Below are positions 52,348 through 58,474 of a stretch of 58,474 bases of DNA, in pieces; positions within the stretch are counted from its first letter, which is position 1, and the number at the start of each line of letters is the position of its first letter. The notes beneath the pieces are model-generated. The model was not told the DNA's origin. It saw nothing but the letters and a program-made list of their open reading frames with translations, and made no database searches. The position numbers were made by a program, and so were the translations under genes. Source of the DNA: Mesorhizobium sp. WSM4306 (GTDB taxonomy: Bacteria > Pseudomonadota > Alphaproteobacteria > Rhizobiales > Rhizobiaceae); NCBI RefSeq assembly GCF_007003975.1, contig NZ_VFTC01000036.1, forward strand, positions 1 through 58,474, in the 5' to 3' direction.

Positions 52348-52929
52348 CTACTTCTGGTTCCACTTCCGAACAACCGGCTCGCTCAGGTCATGCTCGTAGC
52401 CCAACACGCTGATGCTGGCGGTGTCGAGCACGAAGTGGGCGCCGCCTTCGGGCGGCAGGCCGAGCCAGCGTGCTGCCAGTACTCTGAGGAAATGCGAGCT
52501 CGAAAACACCAGCACGCTGCCTTCGATGGCGCGCAGCCCGGCGATGATTGCGTCGGCCCTGGCGCCGACATCGGCGGCGGACTCGCCGCCGGGACAGCCG
52601 TCGCGAAACAATTGCCAGCCGGGACGCTTGGCCAGAATCTCTTTGGTCTTCACGCCCTCATAGGCGCCATAGTCCCATTCCTGCAGATCGTCCTTCTTCA
52701 CCGCGGCAGCGCCGAAGCCGGCAAGCGTGCAGGTGTTGAAGGCGCGCTGCGACGGGCTTGACCACACCGCCTTAAAGGACAGGCCCTTGAGCCGGTCCGC
52801 AACGGCTCGGGCGGCTGCCTCGCCCTTTGGTGTCAACGGTATGTCCGTGCGGCCGGTGTGTTTTCCCGAAGCGCTCCATTCTGTCTCGCCGTGACGGACA
52901 AGGTAGATCTCGGGAAACGCGTTGCTCAT
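52348..52929 (-). CDS. Histidine phosphatase (phosphoglycerate mutase-like) family protein
   Basis: 193 residues: catalytic LVRHGETEWSASGKHTGRTD, SSPSQRAFNTC, EWDYGAYEG with the acid Glu, GGESAADVGARAD, and the second His in FSSSHFLRVLAARW. The family ranges from sugar-phosphate to broad phosphatases; this one most resembles GpmB/CobC-like forms. Substrate unknown. Confidence 0.88.
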   Translation of the reverse strand: MSNAFPEIYLVRHGETEWSASGKHTGRTDIPLTPKGEAAARAVADRLKGLSFKAVWSSPSQRAFNTCTLAGFGAAAVKKDDLQEWDYGAYEGVKTKEILAKRPGWQLFRDGCPGGESAADVGARADAIIAGLRAIEGSVLVFSSSHFLRVLAARWLGLPPEGGAHFVLDTASISVLGYEHDLSEPVVRKWNQK

Positions 52930-53011
52930 TCGCTCACCTTCGGCTTGGAACCCGAGCGCACCCTAGCCGGGAACGCCCAGCCCGCACCAGCCGTGCCGCA
53001 CTCCGGCTCCA

Positions 53012-53046
53012 AAACAAAAAGCCGCAGCCGGCGAACCGGCTGCGGC
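53012..53046 (-). terminator. Terminator after dctA
   Basis: On the minus strand GCCGCAGCCGG, loop TTCG, CCGGCTGCGGC, then TTTTTGTTTT. A perfect 11-bp stem, 29 bases after the dctA stop. Confidence 0.92.
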
Positions 53047-53074
53047 CTCATGGACGAACGTCAGCGTTCCGTGA

Positions 53075-54409
53075 TCAGGCGGGCTGCAGATCGCCCGACA
53101 GCGCCAGGTCGGCCTCCTCGGACAATGTGCCGGCCATGGCGGCGGCGAACTTGGTCTGGTCAAGTTCACCTTCCCAGCGCGCCACGACGATGGTCGCCAC
53201 TGCATTGCCGACGAAGTTGGTCAGCGCCCGGCACTCCGACATGAAGCGGTCGACGCCAAGGATCAGCGCCATGCCGGCGACCGGCACCGTAGGCACGACC
53301 GAGAGCGTGGCGGCGAGCGTAATGAAGCCGGCGCCGGTGATGCCGGCGGCACCCTTGGAGCTCAGCATGGCGACGAGCAGCAGCAGGATCTGGTCGCCAT
53401 AGGTGAGCGGCGTATCGGTCGCCTGGGCGATGAACAGAGCGGCCAGCGTCATGTAGATGTTGGTGCCGTCGAGATTGAAGGAGTAGCCGGTCGGGATGAC
53501 CAGGCCGACCACCGAACGGTTGCAGCCGGCGCGCTCCATCTTGGCCATCAGGCCGGGCAAGGCCGCTTCCGAGGACGAGGTGCCGAGCACCAAAAGCAGC
53601 TCTTCCTTGATGTAGCGGATCAGCGCCAGGATCGAGAAGCCATTGTACCATGCAACAGCGCCGAGCACGACCAGCACGAAGAGCAGCGACGTCAGGTAGA
53701 AGGTGCCGATCAGAAAGGCGAGGTTGGCGATCGCGCCGATACCGTATTTGCCGACGGTGAAGGCCATCGCGCCGAAAGCGCCGATGGGGGCGGCCTTCAT
53801 CAGGATGGCGACCAAGCGGAAGATCGGCGACGTCAGCGCCTGCAGGAAGTCGACGACCGGGCGGCCGCGCTCGCCGACCAGGGCAAGCGAAATGCCGAAC
53901 AGCACGGAGAAGAACAGCACCTGCAGGATGTCGCCTTGCGCGAAGGCGCCGGTGATGGTGTCGGGGATGATGTTGAGGAGGAAGCCGACGATGGTCGTGT
54001 CATGCGCCTTCTCGGTGAAGGTCGCGACCTTCGAGGGATCGAGCGTCGCCGCATTGATGTGCATGCCGGCGCCCGGCTGGACGACGTTGGAGACGACCAA
54101 GCCGATGACCAGCGCCAGGGTCGAGAAGACCAGGAAATAGACCATCGCCTTGCCGGCGACGCGGCCGACCTTTTTCAGGTCGGAGACGCCGGCAATGCCG
54201 GTCGTCACCGTCAGGAAGATGACCGGCGCGATCACCATCTTGACCAGCTTGATGAAGGCATCGCCGAGCGGCTTCAGCGAAGCACCGAGTTCGGGATAGA
54301 AATGACCGAGCAGAACGCCGGCGGCGATCGCCGTCAGCACCTGCACGTAAAGATGCCGGTAGAAAGGTACTTTGCCGCGCGGTTCGGCGGCAGCGGATGC
54401 TGGCTGCAT
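53075..54409 (-). CDS. dctA: C4-dicarboxylate transporter DctA
   Basis: 444 residues, DAACS family, an inner-membrane Na+/H+ symporter for succinate, malate and fumarate, the carbon source of bacteroids in legume nodules. Visible: YVQVLTAIAAGVLLGHFYPE, GTSSSEAALPGLM (serine-rich re-entrant loop), YSFNLDGTNIYMTLAALFIA, LLLLVAMLSSKGAAGITGAG. The start is ATG 54409, preceded by GGAGG; ATG 54421 and a frame to 54607 are less likely. Expression should depend on RpoN and DctD: a matching promoter lies 91 bases upstream. Confidence 0.96.
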   Translation of the reverse strand: MQPASAAAEPRGKVPFYRHLYVQVLTAIAAGVLLGHFYPELGASLKPLGDAFIKLVKMVIAPVIFLTVTTGIAGVSDLKKVGRVAGKAMVYFLVFSTLALVIGLVVSNVVQPGAGMHINAATLDPSKVATFTEKAHDTTIVGFLLNIIPDTITGAFAQGDILQVLFFSVLFGISLALVGERGRPVVDFLQALTSPIFRLVAILMKAAPIGAFGAMAFTVGKYGIGAIANLAFLIGTFYLTSLLFVLVVLGAVAWYNGFSILALIRYIKEELLLVLGTSSSEAALPGLMAKMERAGCNRSVVGLVIPTGYSFNLDGTNIYMTLAALFIAQATDTPLTYGDQILLLLVAMLSSKGAAGITGAGFITLAATLSVVPTVPVAGMALILGVDRFMSECRALTNFVGNAVATIVVARWEGELDQTKFAAAMAGTLSEEADLALSGDLQPA

Positions 54410-54499
54410 GACGTCCTCCATGGCGCCCCTATCGAAAGCTCGACCTCCCGGGGCAGTTGCTTTGACCTCCGCAGCCTCGCGACTGCTGAATGGGATCAT

Positions 54500-54515
54500 T
54501 GCAACTGCCGTGCCA
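54500..54515 (-). promoter_or_regulatory. Sigma-54 (RpoN) -24/-12 promoter of dctA
   Basis: On the minus strand TGGCACGGCAGTTGCA, matching TGGCAC-N5-TTGC exactly at both elements with correct spacing. It is 91 bases from the dctA start and is read toward dctA. Confidence 0.92.
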
Positions 54516-54592
54516 GACTGCGTGGCGAGTTCGTACGCCTTGATTTTGTTGATTATTTCGATCGATCGAGGTTGGTGTCGCTCAGACACAAG

Positions 54593-54606
54593 TGCGGACA
54601 TCCGCA
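54593..54606. promoter_or_regulatory. DctD-type upstream activator site, copy 1
   Basis: TGCGGACATCCGCA, a perfect palindrome 78 bases upstream of the -24 element. One of two dyads in the dctA-dctB interval, as expected for tandem DctD dimers. Assignment to DctD is by context. Confidence 0.65.
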
Positions 54607-54620
54607 TGACTGAATTGTGC

Positions 54621-54642
54621 TTTGTGCGAAATCATGCACAAA
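54621..54642. promoter_or_regulatory. DctD-type upstream activator site, copy 2, overlapping the dctB start
   Basis: TTTGTGC-N8-GCACAAA, perfect 7-bp arms, centred 38 bases (32 bases centre-to-centre) beyond copy 1, about three helical turns, on the dctB side. It covers the ATG 54634 region, so DctD bound here could also affect dctB. Confidence 0.65.
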
Positions 54643-56508
54643 TGGGCGATGCTGCAACGCCCTGCCGCTGCCTTGTCATCGACGCCGGAGCAACTCGGCA
54701 AGCGGGCACGCCGCGCCTGGCTGCTGTTTGCGGGAATAGCGCTTGTGATCGTGGCGACGGCGCTCACCGGCGCCGGCCTCTATGCACGCCGTGCCGAGGT
54801 CGCAACGCTGGCGGCGCAAGGCCGCACCGATGCCAATCTGAAGGTTGCGCTGCTGCGCGCGGTGCTGGAAAGCCCGCGGGCGCTGCCGCTGCTCCTATCC
54901 GAGGACCAGCAGGTGCATGACGCCCTGCAGAACAAGGGCGCGGTCGCGATCGACGTGCTCAACCGCAAACTCGAAGGGCTGGTCTCCGGCACCAAGGCTT
55001 CGGTGCTTTATGTCACCGGCGTCGACGGGTTCGCGATCGCTTCCAGCAACTGGCGCGAGGCGACCAGCTTCGTCGGCAACGACTATGGTTTCCGCGCCTA
55101 CTTCTCCGGCGCCATGCAATCCGGAACCGCCGAGTATTTCGCCCTCGGCAACACCAGCAAGCGCCCCGGCCTCTACATTTCGCGGCGCGTCGGCAATGCG
55201 GCCGCCCCGCTCGGCGTCGTCGTCGTCAAGATGGAATTCGACCAGCTCGAGGCCGACTGGCACGAGGCCAACCGCCCGGCCTATGTCAGCGACGACCATG
55301 GCGTCGTGTTGATCACCAGCGTGCCGTCCTGGCGCTTCATGACCACGGCACCGCTTGCCGGCCCGCTGGCTGCCGCCATCCGGAGCAGCCAGCAATTCGG
55401 TAACGCGCCGCTGATCCCCTTGCCGATCACCCGTCCTGAGGCATTGAGCCCTGACGTATCGATGGTGCATGCGGTGACGCCCGGCGGCAGCGATAGCGAA
55501 TATCTCAGGCTTTCGACACTGGTCCAATCGACGCCATGGCGGCTCGACTATCTCGTTCCGACAGAAGTGCCGATCGCGGCTGCGGTGCGTGAAATGCGGC
55601 TGCTGGCGCTGGGCGTCGTGGTGCCGCTGCTGGCGCTGGCCGGCTATCTCCTGTGGCGCCGGCAGTCGGCGCAGATGCGCATTGCCGCCGAACAGGCGGC
55701 GCGCATCGAGCTCGAACGCCGCGTCGTCGAGCGCACGCATGATCTGAGCCTGGCGCGCGACCGGCTGCAGGCCGAGATCACCGATCACCGCAGCACGGAG
55801 GCCAAGTTGCAGGTCATGCAACAGGAACTGGTGCAGGCCAACCGTCTTGCCACCCTCGGCCAGGTTGCCGCCGGCGTCGCGCATGAGATCAACCAGCCGG
55901 TGGCGACGATCCGCGCCTATGCCGACAATGCGCGTGTGTTCCTGGAGCGCAAGCAGACCGCCTCGGCCGAGGAGAACCTTGGCGCGATTGCGGCGCTGAC
56001 GGAGCGCATCGGCGGCATCACCGAAGAGTTGAAGGTCTTTGCCCGCAAAGGTCGCACCGCGGCCGAGCCGGTCGAGTTGCGCGGCGTCATCGAAGGGGCG
56101 GTCGTGCTGCTCAGGAGCCGCTTTGCCGGCCGGCTGGACGCGCTTGACATCACGCTGCCACCGCAGACGCTCAAGGTGATGGGCAACCGGCTGCGGCTGG
56201 AGCAGGTGCTGATCAATCTTTTGCAGAACGCGCTGGAGGCGCTGGACGGCCGCGACGGCGCCAGGGTGCAAGTGTCGGCGCAGGAAACGGCCGACGGCGT
56301 GGCGCTTGCCGTCGCCGACAACGGACCGGGCATTTCGCCCGCCATCCTCAAATCGCTGTTCACGCCGTTCAACACGTCGAAGGACAAAGGCCTCGGCCTC
56401 GGGCTCGTCATCTCGCAGGACATCGTCGCCGATTATGGCGGCCGCATCGAGGTGGCGAGCGGCAGAGACGGCACGCGCTTCACCGTTCACCTCGCCAAGG
56501 CTCTGTGA
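54634..56508 (+). CDS. dctB: C4-dicarboxylate sensor histidine kinase DctB
   Basis: ~624 residues. Membrane helix 1 (AWLLFAGIALVIVATALTGA), a periplasmic dicarboxylate-sensing double-PAS region of ~270 residues (SNWREATSFVGNDYGFRAYF), membrane helix 2 (LLALGVVVPLLALAGYLLW), a coiled coil, the H-box AAGVAHEINQPVATIRAY with the phospho-His, the N-box LINLLQNALEALDG, and G-boxes DNGPGIS and GLGLGL. It senses external dicarboxylate together with DctA and phosphorylates DctD. The start is ATG 54634 or ATG 54649; an in-frame TTG exists at 54622. The stop overlaps the dctD ATG. Confidence 0.94.
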   Translation: MHKWAMLQRPAAALSSTPEQLGKRARRAWLLFAGIALVIVATALTGAGLYARRAEVATLAAQGRTDANLKVALLRAVLESPRALPLLLSEDQQVHDALQNKGAVAIDVLNRKLEGLVSGTKASVLYVTGVDGFAIASSNWREATSFVGNDYGFRAYFSGAMQSGTAEYFALGNTSKRPGLYISRRVGNAAAPLGVVVVKMEFDQLEADWHEANRPAYVSDDHGVVLITSVPSWRFMTTAPLAGPLAAAIRSSQQFGNAPLIPLPITRPEALSPDVSMVHAVTPGGSDSEYLRLSTLVQSTPWRLDYLVPTEVPIAAAVREMRLLALGVVVPLLALAGYLLWRRQSAQMRIAAEQAARIELERRVVERTHDLSLARDRLQAEITDHRSTEAKLQVMQQELVQANRLATLGQVAAGVAHEINQPVATIRAYADNARVFLERKQTASAEENLGAIAALTERIGGITEELKVFARKGRTAAEPVELRGVIEGAVVLLRSRFAGRLDALDITLPPQTLKVMGNRLRLEQVLINLLQNALEALDGRDGARVQVSAQETADGVALAVADNGPGISPAILKSLFTPFNTSKDKGLGLGLVISQDIVADYGGRIEVASGRDGTRFTVHLAKAL

Positions 56509-57860
56509 TGGATAACCACATCGCACCGGTCATCCTGATCGACGACGACAGCGAGCTGCTGAGAGCCACGCGGCAGACGCTGGAGCTGGCCGGCTTTTCG
56601 GTGTCGGCCTTTGCGACTGCCGCCGAGGCGCTGGCCGGGCTCGACGCCAACTTCTCCGGTGTGGTGGTGTCCGACATCCGTATGCCCGGCATCGACGGCC
56701 TGCAGCTCTTCGACCGCGTTTTGCAGCTCGATCCTGACATTCCGGTGATCCTGGTCACCGGGCATGGCGACATCGCGGTTGCGGTCAAGGCGATCAAGGA
56801 CGGCGCCTACGATTTCATCACCAAGCCGTTCGCCGCCGACCGGCTGGCGCAAAGCGTGGCGCGCGCAGCCGAAAAGCGCCGCCTGGTGATGGAGAACCGC
56901 GCCTTGCGCGAAAGCGCAGAACAGGCGCAGGACGGCCTGCCGCTGATCGGCCAGACACCGGCGATGGAACGGCTGCGCCGTACGCTCCGGCAAATCGCCG
57001 ACACCGATGTCGACGTGCTGGTGACCGGCGAAACCGGCTCCGGCAAGGAGGTGGTGGCGAGCCTCCTGCATCGCTGGAGCCGGCGCGCCAAAGGCAATTT
57101 CGTGGCGCTGAATTGCGGCACGCTGCCGGACACGGTGATCGAGAGCGAGTTGTTCGGCCATGAGGCCGGTGCCTTCACCGGCGCCCAGAAGAAGCGGATC
57201 GGCCGCATCGAGCATTCGAGCGGCGGCACGCTGTTCCTGGACGAGATCGAAAGCATGCCGGCTTCGACCCAGGTACAGATGCTCAGGGTGCTGGAAATGC
57301 GCGAGGTGACGCCGCTCGGCACCAACGAAGTGCGGCCGGTCGATCTGCGTGTCGTTGCCGCCGCCAAGGTCGATCTCGGCGATCCCGGCCAGCGCGGCGC
57401 TTTTCGCGAGGACCTCTATTACCGGCTCAACGTGGTGACGATCTCGATCCCGCCGCTGCGCGAACGCCGCGACGACGTCGCCCTGCTGTTCTTCTACTTC
57501 GCCGAGCGCGCCGCCGCCCGCTTCCGCCGTCAAATGCCTGCCGTGCCTGCTTCGGTGCACCGCTATCTCAGCCAGCATGACTGGCCGGGCAATGTCCGCG
57601 AACTCGCGCATTTCGCCGAGCGTTTCGTGCTCGGGCTGGAGGAAGCGGCGCAAGCGCCGCCTTCCGCCTCGGCGGAAACGGATGATGCCGGTTCGCTGCC
57701 GGAACGGCTTGAACGCTATGAGGCCGATGTGATCCGCGAGACACTTGGCCGCAATGACGGCGACGTCCGGCGCACGATCGAGGCCCTCGGCATCCCGCGC
57801 AAGACATTCTACGACAAGCTGCAGCGGCACGGCATCGTGCGCAGCGATTTTTCCAGATAA
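56508..57860 (+). CDS. dctD: Sigma-54-dependent response regulator DctD
   Basis: 450 residues. Receiver domain (VILIDDDSELL; phospho-Asp in VVSDIRMPGIDG), AAA+ domain with Walker A GETGSGKE, the sigma-54 contact loop EAGAFTGA and Walker B LFLDEIES, and a C-terminal Fis-type helix-turn-helix (GDVRRTIEALGIPRKTFYDK). Phosphorylated DctD binds the two dyads beside dctB and drives RpoN promoter opening at dctA. ATG 56508 overlaps the dctB stop (TGATG); GTG 56505 is an alternative. Confidence 0.96.
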   Translation: MDNHIAPVILIDDDSELLRATRQTLELAGFSVSAFATAAEALAGLDANFSGVVVSDIRMPGIDGLQLFDRVLQLDPDIPVILVTGHGDIAVAVKAIKDGAYDFITKPFAADRLAQSVARAAEKRRLVMENRALRESAEQAQDGLPLIGQTPAMERLRRTLRQIADTDVDVLVTGETGSGKEVVASLLHRWSRRAKGNFVALNCGTLPDTVIESELFGHEAGAFTGAQKKRIGRIEHSSGGTLFLDEIESMPASTQVQMLRVLEMREVTPLGTNEVRPVDLRVVAAAKVDLGDPGQRGAFREDLYYRLNVVTISIPPLRERRDDVALLFFYFAERAAARFRRQMPAVPASVHRYLSQHDWPGNVRELAHFAERFVLGLEEAAQAPPSASAETDDAGSLPERLERYEADVIRETLGRNDGDVRRTIEALGIPRKTFYDKLQRHGIVRSDFSR

Positions 57861-58031
57861 TTCAGGGGGGTGGGCCCGAAGCGTGGCGGATTTTGCGACC
57901 CTGTCCGAAAAAACCGTGGCAAGTCGGCATCAGAAGGTGTTGAAGACCTGATCGGCCGCCTTCGGCAAGGCGCGATCCGGTTGCGCTCGGCAGATGTTGA
58001 TGATTTGTTGCCGGTCAGCGGAGAATGAGTG

Positions 58032-58376
58032 ATGCGAGAACCTGTCGGTCAAGACGAGTATGGGTCGACCAACCCCTTCGATCCGGACGATCTGCAGAAT
58101 TTGAACGCGATCGGCCCGGCCATGGGTGGCGGCAACGACTTCGAGAAATACGCCGTCGCCGTGATCATCGTCTTCGGCGCGCTGATCATTGGCGGGTTGA
58201 TGGCTGCGGCCATGGCCTTCGGCCATCGCAACGGCTTCCTGTTCGCGCTTGGCGGCGCGACCGCCGCCTGGATATCAGGCAATGCACTGCTGCTCGACCG
58301 GCCGCGCATCTACGCGCTGTTCGTTGGCATCGCGGCGCTGTTGCTGGTCGGATCGACCCTCACACTCGTCCTTTGA
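58032..58376 (+). CDS. Small membrane protein of unknown function
   Basis: 114 residues. A ~35-residue acidic N-terminus (STNPFDPDDLQNLNAIGPAM) is followed by three hydrophobic segments: VAVIIVFGALIIGGLMAAAM, FLFALGGATAAWISGNALLL and ALFVGIAALLLVGSTLTLVL. GGAGAATGAGTG precedes ATG 58032. No family recognised. The 171 bases after dctD hold no gene. Confidence 0.7.
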   Translation: MREPVGQDEYGSTNPFDPDDLQNLNAIGPAMGGGNDFEKYAVAVIIVFGALIIGGLMAAAMAFGHRNGFLFALGGATAAWISGNALLLDRPRIYALFVGIAALLLVGSTLTLVL

Positions 58377-58378
58377 TC

Positions 58379-58474
58379 GATCCTTGTTGGATCATGATCT
58401 AAAGCCTGTCGCGATTTAAAGGATTCAGGATTCCCCTTGGTTTGAGTTCGTGATTCATTGCGGTTGAAAGGAGG
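58379..58474. repeat. Rhizobial intergenic repeat, cut by the window end
   Basis: The segment TTGGATCATGATCTAAAGCC followed by TGTCGCGATTTAAAGGATTC resembles a second module of the GATCATG-type elements common between rhizobial genes. It has the same TTGTTGGA-CATGATCT start as the element at 47090. The right end is outside the window. Confidence 0.5.

Overview
The window looks like a chromosomal contig from a Mesorhizobium-type alphaproteobacterium (Hyphomicrobiales). The evidence is high GC, the dctA/dctBD arrangement with a sigma-54 promoter, the conserved order murA - DUF2948 - hisD - UPF0262 - LMW phosphatase - infA - maf - yacG - tRNA-Phe, Mesorhizobium-style small genes (DUF768, DUF982), and rhizobial palindromic intergenic repeats. 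The first ~34 bases are nearly pure G and are probably a sequencing or assembly artefact. LAYOUT: 1-3.4 kb holds the 3' end of a PuuA-like glutamine synthetase, a PuuB-like oxidase and an SH3 protein. 3.5-8.7 kb holds an SDR and the Entner-Doudoroff operon zwf-pgl-edd. 8.7-12.5 kb holds a secreted VWA protein, a GlxA-type regulator and folD. 12.7-21.9 kb is a surface-polysaccharide locus: GumC-like co-polymerase, flippase, four glycosyltransferase-type proteins and an O-antigen ligase/polymerase. 22-27.4 kb holds proC, a SAF-domain dehydrogenase, a Tat multicopper oxidase, a DUF6314 protein, two gene remnants and a GYD protein. || 27.5-42.7 kb is, by my reading, a genomic island. A 28-bp perfect direct repeat of the 3' end of tRNA-Thr(GGU) lies at 27502-27529 and again inside the intact tRNA at 42717-42744, and a decayed tyrosine-recombinase fragment sits beside the tRNA. 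Cargo: three related LysR regulators, a peroxiredoxin-like protein, an NDH-2-type dehydrogenase, a patatin-like lipase with 3-hydroxybutyrate dehydrogenase, DUF302 / MFS / cupin genes, a patatin homologue that has lost its catalytic residues, a bufferin-type RiPP operon (DUF2282 precursor, DUF692/MNIO enzyme, DUF2063 partner, DoxX), and a secreted Met-rich protein. The last two groups suggest periplasmic copper buffering. || 42.7-58.5 kb is core genome: the murA-yacG block, tRNA-Phe, an SRAP protein, small lineage-specific genes, an RsuA-type pseudouridine synthase, a histidine phosphatase, the C4-dicarboxylate system dctA / dctBD with a clear -24/-12 promoter and two dyads fitting DctD sites, and a small membrane protein. 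Palindromic repeats occur at 900-1005, 47045-47170, 52109-52302 and 58379-58474. No rRNA, CRISPR array, intact prophage or intact insertion sequence was seen.
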